Origin: Unio delphinus
Taxonomy: Eukaryota > Mollusca > Bivalvia > Unionida > Unionidae
Assembly: GCA_029339505.1 (NCBI GenBank)
Contig: JAQISU010000134.1
Coordinates: 708,501 to 772,500, forward strand
Direction: 5' to 3'
Length of the DNA stretch: 64,000 bases
Shown: positions 12,839-22,100 of the stretch, one piece after another
Layout of the letters: every line of letters begins with the position of its first letter
Numbering within the stretch: position 1 is the stretch's first letter
Translations under genes and position numbers: made by a program
Notes under the pieces: model-generated
The model's database searches: none
What the model saw: only the letters and a program-made list of their open reading frames with translations
What the model was told of the DNA's origin: nothing

Positions 12839-15249
12839 GCAGAAATCCATACTTAGATGCATTTGTGCGAGTCCTTGCAGTTAATGCACATGATGCGGTC
12901 GAATCACTATTTGAGCGCAAAAGACAAATATTCACAACACTACAAGTAAATGTAAGTAATAAATGAGGATATTTTAACAGAGATGATTCAGTTTAATCTG
13001 GATAATGTTTTAGCATACTAGTTTTCATCATTCTTTCAATGAAATTTACATAGTTTAATTTCTTCAACGTTTTTACAGAATTTGGATAAAGATTCCTTAA
13101 AAATCTCGTCTCTTTTATTGAATTTCTAATTATTAACCTTAAAAAAAAATAAAGTATAACGCAATGTTATTTCTAACTTTTGTGGAACCTTTGCATTACT
13201 CCTGATGGGGCATTATAATCTATCATCTTTCACCAACTTTTGTTTGCCTCTTTTTCCTAGTTTGCCTTGATATAGGAACAAACGTTTGATATTTCAGCAT
13301 TCGTATCTTTATATTCCATTCCTTTATATGTAAAACCAGTTTCATAACTTGAAGCTAACCTTTTAATTCTAAGTAGTTTAACGAGAACGATTCATTTACT
13401 GCGAATACAATTCTATCGCTTACAAGTTAATTAGGTAACTTGGTGTAAAACGGTTATGAATGTATTTCTTTTTAAAATAGAGGAACACTGACGTTGGTGT
13501 AGATGCTAAACAAGTTCTTGGATTTGAGCCAAAAGTAAAATCCATGACACAGAAGGTCCATGACAGAGAGTCATATTTGGGTAAGTATATATTTCAGTAT
13601 GTACACCGTAATATGAAGTCCTAATAATACGCTTATAAAAATGCAAGAAATGCTTGACAAGAAATTTCCACAACGCAAAAAATGTGAATAACTTTGTTAT
13701 CTAGTATTAAGAGTGTGCACTTCTACACGAGAGGAACTCAACCAATGTCAACGCGCAACGTTAAAGGAAACAAACTTACACGCATCAACAGTTAATACAT
13801 ATTGATTTGTCGTCGCTTTCGTCTATTTTGAAGGACAAAATTATCGCTATCAATAATGTTCGTTATCTTGTTCTACAGAGTACTCTGGTCTTGCTGACTC
13901 CGTGTTTTTGCCTCCTGGCTTTACATGGCAAGAAGTCGACCAAGATACAAGGCAGAACAAAGTGACATCTTCAGGTTAGTTATTAAAATCGATAAATACA
14001 TTTAAATAAATAAATACAAAATATGTTTGAAGACAATAATATGAAACATGCACATTGCTCCTATATCATACAGGTTAATAGTGTAGATATTTGGTTGGTA
14101 TAAACAATAAAGTTTAGTATTGAACTTGTTTGTAATTTAAATTTTGCTTAGTTTCTATAGATATTCATGTGTCTTCTAGAAAACTCTCCTATATCGAAAA
14201 CGTTGTCATGTATGTTTGAAATGTGATTGAAACAAGAGAATGCAATTGAAACTATCGATTTTAAAAATTATGACGGAGTCGGCATCGAGCCAAGGACAGC
14301 AGAGGGACAAAGCGAGCATGTCATTGTGTGCTATACCGGTTGTCTGACTCTGCAACATACGGTATTTTTCTAACCTTTCGACCAATTGACAAATGAGTGA
14401 AAAATCGCAGTTCATCCTTTTAAGTTATTTTAAATACAGAATAATGTGCACGTCATTAAATCTTTCAGACTTGTCTACACCACTCAGACAACAAATGACA
14501 GTTGTGCATGACTATAAGGCCAGTGGAAAACACGAGCTCACGTGCAAGAAAGGTAAGATATCATTATATTTTACTTGCAGAGAAGCATATCACAGTTTCA
14601 TACATTTTAAAAACATATTCTAAACTCTTGCAATATATTGCCTTTTTCTCAGGATATTATTGTTATTGGTGCTGGTGGTTTTTTTCTTTATTTGAAAGAG
14701 ATAACACTATTTAGTACAATCTGAAAAGTAGTAGATTTTCTTTCTGTATCTTCATTAATTTTATCTTTTTTGATCAACGAGATAAAATTCTACAAATCTC
14801 GGCAAATATATGTGACTGAGTTGTATCTGTATATTACCCAGCGGGATAAAAGCAGGAAAAATGAAATGGGGTTATCTTTACTTTCAGCTAGTACTATTAA
14901 TACTTTTAATCAATGATTTAAATCCTCCTCATAATACGAAATATACATAAATCTCATTTCCACTTACTGTAGATATAGGAGGAACAATACAAATAAAAAT
15001 ACAAGTGAAACCTGTTGCTGCTACATACTTTTAACAATTACTCGCTGACACAGAATGTACTAATGTATCAACATTTTATCCACAGGAATGGTGATCAATC
15101 AACTGACGGATGCCAATGAACTTGGAATGGCACTCGGTTTTTATAAGAGAAACGTTCCTTTCAATAAGATAGAAATCGGCTTTTTCCCGGTAAAGTGTGT
15201 GAGCAATGAACCCCGACTTGTTTTAAAGAAAAGCTGCCGACGCAACTAG
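8070..15249 (+). CDS. BAR-like/SH3 protein gene, copy B, complete, 11 exons
   Basis: Exons: 8070-8122, 9240-9355, 9612-9726, 10315-10426, 10928-11077, 11952-12082, 12843-12951, 13481-13580, 13879-13974, 14469-14552, 15086-15249. The sum is 1,230 nt, exactly 410 codons with the TAG, and every intron has GT-AG ends with phases that agree. The ATG at 8070 is chosen because the exon carries a 53-nt open frame ending in a good donor, and a CRE-like promoter lies 100-150 bp upstream. Residues ~19-270 are predicted mostly helical with Lys/Arg-rich faces, as in BAR/F-BAR membrane-curving domains. Residues ~337-400 resemble SH3 but lack the central Trp (GMALG where GWW is usual). Exon 10 has His where copies A and C have Asp. 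The helical region is assigned by composition, the SH3 by motif. Confidence 0.72.
8530..8769 (-). mobile_element. Related SINE in intron 1 of copy B
   Basis: On the minus strand it has the same A-box region and the same GGCGTTAAACCC tail with a CAA repeat, but a diverged B box (GGAACGAGTC). It is an older or sister family. Copies sit at 36604-36843, 48992-49232 and 61281-61521, all in intron 1 of the host gene. Confidence 0.7.
9372..9455. repeat. (CT)n microsatellite in intron 2 of copy B
   Basis: CT/GTCT run starting about 16 bp after the exon 2 donor. Its length and GTCT interruptions differ between all copies (37446-37562, 49832-49899, 62123-62201). Confidence 0.9.
11438..11483. repeat. 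(CT)n microsatellite in intron 5 of copy B
   Basis: CT run preceded by a TGTC repeat; copies at 39541-39590 and 51883-51944. Confidence 0.9.
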
Positions 15250-15437
15250 CCTAATAACAATTAAATTGTCGGGTATTTTATAACAAAAATGTAAATATTG
15301 TATATACATGCAAATTCATTTTTTTTTTATTCTAGTGAAAGCATTACGAATAATGGTATGATCTCGGGGACTCTTACATTCCTGATGCCAGCAATGGGCC
15401 TGCCACTGAATATTGATCATAATAATTTTATTTGTGC

Positions 15438-15512
<75 letters not shown>

Positions 15513-16468
15513 TGGTTTTCTGCTTAATAAGATACCTTCGTTGCACTCTGCTATACTAAGTCAGGCGAACGCCGATGCCATATTGTCACATGATCAAAAC
15601 AAAAAAAAAAAATGGCATTATACGGAGAGACTGAGTTAATCTAACCGTGGCACATTTATTTCTTTAATAGTCTTGTTCTTAATGACACAATATTAACTTT
15701 ACTAACACTTTTACTATGAACTATAACGGTAGTTATATTATGTACTAGATTAACCACCAATTTGTCATAGAATACTAAGTTTTACAAATATTTTTGCTAG
15801 TCGGCGAAGATGAAAGAAAAGGGTACACACAACGGTATTTTTATAATATTGCACATTTTACACAGGTCATCGCAGAGATTCCTTCTCCAATCGATTCCTT
15901 GATAAATTTTAATAATATGAGGTGATGAACACTTGATCAAGGAGTCAATTACAGATCTAAGTTTCAAATGATGTAATCTACGAAACATCTATTTCACAAA
16001 ATAGTGTTATCCCACTCCTCTTTAATATATAAGAGATGGTATTTTTGTCTTATATCTTCAGCAAATGAATGCTATCGTCTGTCTGTTACGTCAATTTCGG
16101 AAGTGAAAAGTATCACGAGATTAATTGCAATCGATGTTTGTTAAATGATGCAGTCGGAGTGTTCGATATTGAACCAAATATCGTCATATTCACCCCCTCT
16201 AGAAATAGGGTTCAACTATACAACACATAGGGTACCCAGAAAACCCACTCCATGCCGCTTTCCGCTAACTTCATAAAAGAGATAGCATTTGGTCTTAATA
16301 TCTGGCAAACAAAATTTTTCATGTGTCGCCTTCAATCAATTCTGATGTATAAAGGATCAAGGAATTGATTGCAAATGGAATATATATTGGACATTACATG
16401 GTGCAGTATAAATGCACAATATTAAATCAAATATCGTTACATTCATCCCCTCGTTGGATAGGGTTGAT

Positions 16469-16540
16469 CTTGTTGTTGTTGTTGTTGTTATTATTATTGT
16501 GATTGTTATAGAGGTTAACGCCATTTTCCAGCACAAGATG
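16469..16540 (-). mobile_element. SINE fragment left of the Polinton
   Basis: Tail half of the nested SINE of unit 2, ending in the left target duplication AGATG (16536-16540). Confidence 0.8.
16536..16540. repeat. Left target-site duplication AGATG
   Basis: AGATG occurs once in the empty SINE of units 1, 3 and 4, and on both sides of the element here. Confidence 0.9.
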
Positions 16541-16743
16541 AGCAGCAGAGGGGGCGAATCAGACAACTTTTTTTTGTTTTTATTTTTGATTATACCCCCT
16601 CCAAAATAACACTAGACCCTTCTCGCGAAAAAATAAGTCTCTGACCCTTGTCTGAAAACATTCGCGTCGCAATGTCGTTGTCACTCACCCCCTCTGCTGC
16701 TAGAACTTTCAGTTCTAGGTTAACCGAATATTTGATCCAGTCC
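16541..16743 (+). repeat. Left terminal inverted repeat, 203 bp
   Basis: Matches the reverse complement of 32106-32308 with no difference found by eye. The outer 161 bp is itself bounded by an inverted repeat: AGCAGCAGAGGGGG at 16541-16554 and CCCCCTCTGCTGCT at 16688-16701. Its inner edge holds the last codons and stop of the ATPase gene and a hairpin at 16700-16718. Confidence 0.95.
16700..16718 (-). terminator. Hairpin after the ATPase stop
   Basis: CTAGAACT, loop TTC, AGTTCTAG: a perfect 8-bp stem with 3-nt loop, one base from the stop codon. The mirror copy in the right TIR is at 32131-32149. Termination or 3'-end formation is inferred. Confidence 0.5.
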
Positions 16744-17385
16744 GATACGATATCGTGTCCTAGGGTCTGCTAAATTTATTGTCACAAATCCGTGTGGTTT
16801 TGACTGAGCGTGACTAAAGAAATTTCTAAATTGATTATGATTCATATCACCGCTGCACCAAGTTTGATGAATATTTCGTAGCGTATGAGTATCAACGCCG
16901 TTAAATACACACAACACATTGCAATTATCTCTGATCACTTTTGGTATTTGTGTGTACCGTTGAGTGACATAGATCACATCAGTGTTTTTATGCCTGCCTC
17001 GGGAAAATATTCTAGCAGGATTTTTTTGATTATCTAACATGATATCATCGTATACCACTAAATTGTTAATACTTCCATCGATGTCTTCCACGGAAGGGGC
17101 TTCCTCTATATCAGTAATAAACTCAATAAAATCTTCATCGATTTGAAATTCTTTTGCTTTCTCGTTAAAATCCTTTAGCACTTCATAGCATCGCTGATCG
17201 TCTACACTCGGGGCTATTAAATACAATTTGTTCCATTTCATCCATCTCGTTATCAAATTAAGTAGCAGTTGTGTCTTTCCGCTTCCAGATGGTCCGATTA
17301 TAATCATTCTAATTGAATTCGGCAACATTTCATGATGTTTAATAGGTTCCCGTCGTCGGGTAGCTGAATAATCAATTATATTCAT
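16720..17385 (-). CDS. A32-like DNA-packaging ATPase
   Basis: A 221-residue P-loop ATPase of the FtsK/HerA-type packaging family found in Polintons and many DNA viruses, thought to drive genome into the capsid. Walker A is GPSGSGKT (31-38), Walker B NLVVYDD (108-114), and a polar sensor motif YVTQRY follows at ~139-144. The length is normal for the family. The start ATG lies 17 bp from the divergent zinc-ribbon gene, over an AT-rich TATATATAA. The last seven codons lie inside the left TIR, and a perfect 8-3-8 hairpin (16700-16718) follows the stop, a likely transcript end. The family call is secure; the packaging role is inferred from the family. Confidence 0.9.
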   Translation of the reverse strand: MNIIDYSATRRREPIKHHEMLPNSIRMIIIGPSGSGKTQLLLNLITRWMKWNKLYLIAPSVDDQRCYEVLKDFNEKAKEFQIDEDFIEFITDIEEAPSVEDIDGSINNLVVYDDIMLDNQKNPARIFSRGRHKNTDVIYVTQRYTQIPKVIRDNCNVLCVFNGVDTHTLRNIHQTWCSGDMNHNQFRNFFSHAQSKPHGFVTINLADPRTRYRIGLDQIFG

Positions 17386-17402
17386 GCCGTTATATATAAA
17401 TT
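17386..17402. promoter_or_regulatory. 17-bp divergent promoter
   Basis: The ATPase and zinc-ribbon start codons face away from each other with only 17 bp between, including TATATATAA. Both transcripts must start here or inside the opposing gene. Confidence 0.4.
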
Positions 17403-17600
17403 ATGGATCTATATTGTGTGAAGTGTAAAAAACGTACTGGCACAGATGACTTGACGACGATTACAACTAAAAATAACCGATCAGCGCTTTCTGGTAAATG
17501 CGTACAATGTAGTACAAAGAAATTTAGATTTGTTTCTAAACCCAAGGAACTCAAGGAACCTTTAAAAAAAAACGAGGAGGTGATATCGCAGCCAAATTAG
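17403..17600 (+). CDS. Small zinc-ribbon protein, 0-frame part of a zinc ribbon-PLA2 gene
   Basis: A 65-residue product with two CxxC pairs (C5/C8 and C33/C36) in a zinc-ribbon layout, with the YCVKC opening seen in DUF5679-like viral proteins. After residue ~52 the codons enter a TTTA9C tract (17561-17573). The 0 frame runs 9 codons further to TAG; the -1 frame is open into a phospholipase A2 domain that has no ATG of its own. In related viruses a zinc ribbon is often joined to such a domain (family knowledge, from memory). The short form may be the normal product, or a one-base change may have split one gene. Confidence 0.7.
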   Translation: MDLYCVKCKKRTGTDDLTTITTKNNRSALSGKCVQCSTKKFRFVSKPKELKEPLKKNEEVISQPN

Positions 17601-17932
17601 CAAAACTCCCTGGAACCCCATGGGCAAAATACCCTGGAGAAAAGCACCTTCCAGGATATAGCTACTGTGGACCGGGAACAAGACTTGATATCAGACTCAA
17701 TGATCAAAATCAGCCCCGACCCGGTGAGGAACCAATAAACGCTATTGATAAGGCCTGTCACCTTCATGATGTATCTTATAAAAGCAGTAATCTGCAGCAC
17801 AGGCATCTAGCAGATGTGAAATTAATTCATGCGTTAAATGCTATTTCTGATAAATCTTTCAAAGAAAAATTGGCTTCCTTTTTGATAAAATCGGCTATGA
17901 AAAGTAAATTGATGTTAGGGGCTGGTAATTAA
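17573..17932 (+). CDS. Parvovirus-type phospholipase A2 domain (-1 frame continuation)
   Basis: About 120 codons in the -1 frame relative to the zinc ribbon, ending TAA 17930-17932. The Ca-binding loop YCGPGT (17663-17680) and the catalytic His-Asp pair in CHLHD (17756-17770) match the secreted/parvoviral PLA2 family, which breaches endosomal membranes during virus entry. No ATG lies upstream in this frame after its last stop, so it needs a -1 frameshift at A_AAA_AAC (17567-17573), a splice, or repair of a one-base loss. The C-terminus ends MLGAGN, matching the adenain consensus (M/I/L)xGx-G. The integrase ATG follows 7 bp after the stop. Confidence 0.75.
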   Translation, partial: RGGDIAAKLAKLPGTPWAKYPGEKHLPGYSYCGPGTRLDIRLNDQNQPRPGEEPINAIDKACHLHDVSYKSSNLQHRHLADVKLIHALNAISDKSFKEKLASFLIKSAMKSKLMLGAGN

Positions 17933-17939
17933 TAACAAC

Positions 17940-18893
17940 ATGGAATCTATTTATTATTCCCCAAGAGGATACTGGAGGGGTAAATCAGCAATCCATAAAC
18001 TCGCTAGTGCTGCAAAAGTGAAAAAAACCACTGCGGCTCATTGGTTATCCAAACAGGCACTATGGCAAATTTATCTACCACCGCCTAAACAAATCAATTT
18101 CTCGCATTTTGATGTGACCGGACCCAATGAAGTTCATCAGGCTGATCTATTATTTCTGCCACATGATCGTGGTTACAAATACGCATTAACCGTAGTTGAT
18201 ATTGCAAGTCGATACAAAGAAGCAGAACCGTTAAAAACAAAATCAGCCACTGAAGTGGCTTCTGCATTTGAAAGGATTTATCGAAGGAGTCCTCTGCACT
18301 GGCCAAATCTATTACAAGTTGATCCTGGCAAGGAATTTCAGGGTGCAGTGTTATCTACAATGAAATATCACAATGTCGCTATCAGACGAGGGCATACTGC
18401 ACTGCATCGTGATCAGGCCATTGTAGAACGATTTAATAAAACCCTTGCTGAGCGGTTATTTGGATATCAATACGCAAAAGAATTCATCCAAGAAAAAAGA
18501 TCCCGTGAATGGGTTAAAAGGTTACCAGCTGTGATTACTGCACTGAATAACGAGATTACTAGAACCATCAACATGAAACCTATCAATGCGATTAAAAAGA
18601 AGTCAATACCTGAAATGGAAATTCAAAAAGATTTTAGCGTTTCCCAACCAATTCTTGGTAGTAATGTCATTGTGAGGTACTTATACGAACCAGGAGAGCT
18701 TGAGGGTGGCACAAAAAGGGCTACTGATCCTATTTGGAGTGTTACTGCACATAAGATATCTAGTATAACACGATCTACGGGTAGACTTCCAATCTATAAA
18801 CTGGATTCAACTGCCCCTCAACGGGGTTTTACTAGACAACAATTACAAGTGATACCTGAGGATACTCAATTACCACCACATGGGCTTAACTAG
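17940..18893 (+). CDS. Polinton integrase (DD35E, rve family)
   Basis: A 317-residue retroviral-type integrase that inserts the element through its TIRs and makes the short target duplication. A small N-terminal helical part has no clear HHCC zinc finger. The catalytic core has D69 (HQADLLF), D128 (LQVDPGKEF) and E163 (IVERFNKT), with exactly 35 residues between the last two. The C-terminal ~90 residues hold the RATDPIWS region typical of Polinton integrases, without an obvious chromodomain. It starts 7 bp after the PLA2 frame and converges with the HNH/PolB genes, whose 3' end overlaps it by 8 bp. Open throughout and probably functional. Confidence 0.93.
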   Translation: MESIYYSPRGYWRGKSAIHKLASAAKVKKTTAAHWLSKQALWQIYLPPPKQINFSHFDVTGPNEVHQADLLFLPHDRGYKYALTVVDIASRYKEAEPLKTKSATEVASAFERIYRRSPLHWPNLLQVDPGKEFQGAVLSTMKYHNVAIRRGHTALHRDQAIVERFNKTLAERLFGYQYAKEFIQEKRSREWVKRLPAVITALNNEITRTINMKPINAIKKKSIPEMEIQKDFSVSQPILGSNVIVRYLYEPGELEGGTKRATDPIWSVTAHKISSITRSTGRLPIYKLDSTAPQRGFTRQQLQVIPEDTQLPPHGLN

Positions 18894-19155
18894 CACCCTT
18901 GCGTCTATTGCACTCAAGACAAGTCAACTTCACATTATTTCTGACATGACCGAGATTGTTATTTTTTCTGTCCACGGTGAATTGGCGAGGATCCTTATCC
19001 GAATACTGCCAACGCATTATACAATTGCAACTCGCGCAGTGATTATTCTGTTGTTGCTTCAGAGTAATTATTAATTCAGCATCAATATCAAATTCTCGTT
19101 GTTTTTTTTTTGTCTTGTTGTTTGTAACCGGAGAGTTTTTTATCAATAATATCAT
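18886..19155 (-). CDS. HNH-type endonuclease domain, possibly the displaced C-terminus of the PolB gene
   Basis: The 89-residue frame from the ATG at 19155 carries an HNH-like zinc nuclease pattern: C40xxC43, FTVDR with D62, GH at 69-70, N74, then C79xxCN and RRKG. It overlaps the end of the PolB-helicase frame by 68 bp in the +1 frame. The switch lies at an A10 tract on the coding strand (T10 at 19102-19111). The sequence before the tract belongs to the polymerase gene, so the real domain may begin only after it (residue ~19 on). One base less in the tract would fuse the nuclease to the polymerase; a separate start is the alternative. It may resolve or nick replication intermediates, as inferred from family activity only. 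Confidence 0.6.
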   Translation of the reverse strand: MILLIKNSPVTNNKTKKKQREFDIDAELIITLKQQQNNHCASCNCIMRWQYSDKDPRQFTVDRKNNNLGHVRNNVKLTCLECNRRKGAS

Positions 19156-22100
19156 CTATTGTGGTGTCATTATCATCGCCAATGATTTCATCATCGAAGA
19201 CAATTCTTCGAAGTTGATTTATTTTTCGTACTCTAGACACTGCGAGATAGACTAAATTCGACCATTCTATGCGATTATCTACTATCCAAACAATTGTATC
19301 CGATATAGTCAATCCCTGTGAAGAGTGTATTGTTGCTGCATAACCTAGCGTCCATGGGGATTTATTAGCACGCAATGCATCTTCAACGACATTGATATCA
19401 ACCAGCACAATATCATTTAATACGAGAATCTGTCTTTGAAATCCTTCGGATTTTGGTCCTGGAATATCAACTTCGATGTTCTGTTTTCGTGTATCCGATG
19501 GCCTATAACATAACGGTACTGGAAGTGTTGCAAATTTTTGTTTATGCAATTCAAATAACTTCATCTGAAGTGTGTCCCTGACTATTTTTCTACTTGCAAT
19601 GATTAAATCATTTGGTCTCCACGCTTCCCAAAACTCATTCATGGGAGTTTCCGAAATTATTTCACGGGCTATTTCACACTGGATTCTATCCGGTTGTAAT
19701 CTAATTAGTTTCTTAAATTCTTTTAATTCATTATCAAGTGATCTATGATCGGTATCAATTTCTTCATAATAGTCTACAAAACCCTTTAGCCATTCATGGG
19801 GGGATGCACCGACAAATGGTGGAGGTTGGCCGTGATCACCGCACATTACGACTTTTGTATTCTTCAATAACAACCACTCAAGAAATATTTTTAAGACATC
19901 TTCTGACACTGTGTCTATTTCATCCCAAAACATGATTTCAGGAATAAATTTCTCTCCCATGCGCTCAGGAGTCCATTTATCTCCCTTCCATCTAAAGAAA
20001 CTATGATAAGTGCAGGCATTTACCCCTCGTTGTTTCATCTCTCTGGCGAGTCTGTGAGTCGGTGTTAGCACAATCATGTTTGATTTCCCACGATATAACT
20101 CAATTGCCCGGGTTGTTTTTCCTGACCCACCACAGCCGTTTAAATAAACTGTTTTATATCTACAGATTGGATCAGAAATCGGTGGTGCACTAGAAAATTC
20201 TGAACACTGATTGCTTTCTAAGTAATTATTTTCAATGGTAACATCTGCTGATGGAATATAATCATGAAGCATTTCCTTCTTAATTCTCCATGACCCCCAA
20301 TTCTCGTTGCCAGTAGCCTTAAAATCAGCCATTTTGCTATTTATGTAAAATGAGTCAGTAGCAACTCTAACTGCGGTGGTAGGAAATCTATTGATCATTG
20401 AAAACAGATTGATAGAAGCATAACCAAGCACAGAAGCTCTCAAATATGTGTACTGCTGATGGTATCCATCAGTGTAAGTAACAATTGTACCCAATTTGGT
20501 TCCATCGGACATAAATGCGTCCTTACGATTGACATATAAGCCCCTATTCGTTAAATCTTTGATTACAAAATCGTATTCAGCATTGTCTATAATCAATCGT
20601 GAAGAATATCTCGTATTATCATCTTTGCCACCTTGGGTAAATTTACCGATTATTCTTCGTCCAAGATCTTTTGCTTCATTGTTTCTGATTTCAAATAACT
20701 GTCTGGACCAATCCATGATTTGTTGTTCATTAAAATCAGGAAACAGTTTTCGCTCTTCGCTAATTATTTTTTCTAGATCAGGTTGTGGTAACCAGACTGA
20801 TTTCTGTGCTCGATAGGATATAATTGCTTCACTGACAATTAATGATTTTAACATCTTACAATCAAGCATATACCGTAATAACACTATTGGCATCCAGTGT
20901 TTTTCAGACATGTGTTTACCAATCCAAAGATAACTACACGGATGAAGCCCTTCAGCCATTTCAAATGATACTACACAAGCGAATCCGGTTAAATCGAAAT
21001 GTGGCAGTGGTCCATTAATAGCAACACGGGTCATTTCGTGTGTAGGGTGTCCAAATCGTTTGAAATATTTCTCACACTCTCCATACCCAAGAAAACTTCC
21101 TGGATAACATGCAATCATATCAACTGAAATAACGGTATCAGCGGTGTATTTTGTGTTCCATAATCCTCCATGGCTGTATTCAAGACAGGACAATTTGACA
21201 TCTGATAAGAACTCACTTCGGGTTGGTTTCCACGCGTTTTTCTTCCTAGCAAAATGTGCTACAACTGATGGAAGTGTAAAACAGTTTGCTAATAATTGAT
21301 CGTTGTCTTCCCCCCCAAAACTCTGGGGAGAAAATTCACTAGCTAGTTGTTTCATTTGATTATGTAGCTCTTCAGTACGGTACAATTCTCCGTTGGGCCT
21401 TACAAACTGATCAAATCTACATTCTTCGTCTGAAGTACTATGAAATAGCCACACTGACACAGAATCGTTTTTACTCAAATGGTAAATAGCATCAAATAAT
21501 TTCTGCTCTGAAAAAAACTCTTCGGTTCCAAACAGATATTTTACGGTTCTATCCCGTGGGAATATTGTTACTGCAGATGACCACGCGTGTGCGTTATGAT
21601 CAATAATTTCAATGGGAGCTCCCTGTGATTTATATTTCGATTCGTATAATACTTCTCCGGTGATTGTCCTTACCGATATTGGAAATCTCAATGATGTTTC
21701 TAATTTGGCTATATCTTGAATTGTTGCCCCATGCTGTTTCACTGTCAGCTCCCACTCGGTTATTTTTTTTCGTCTTAGATCAGTTAGTTTATTTCCCCGG
21801 GACGCATTTGTGAAGTGTTCTATTATTCGTGTTGCTACACAATTGAGCCCTGTCGAATATTTCATGGGTGCTAGTTTTGAAATATCAGGTTTTTCATTGA
21901 GCGGATATATCCCGTAAACAACTACTGTGACAGCATAAGATCTTTCGTAGTAGGGTTTATCAAGTCCAGTCAAAATTCCTGGTTTTGAATCCTGAGTCAC
22001 AGTGACAGTTTTTTTGTCCTTAAGAATAGGCTCGTATTTGTCCCTAATTATCCATTTTCCATTATCATGGATAAGGAATTTTATTCGAAAAAAATTTCTT

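Noticed and set aside
16357..16609. Thr/Val/Ile-rich frames across the left junction
   Set aside because: They read the SINE tail repeat and cross the insertion border, so cannot be real genes.
18094..18306. Antisense frame within the integrase gene
   Set aside because: Shadow of the integrase coding strand; no motif or start context.
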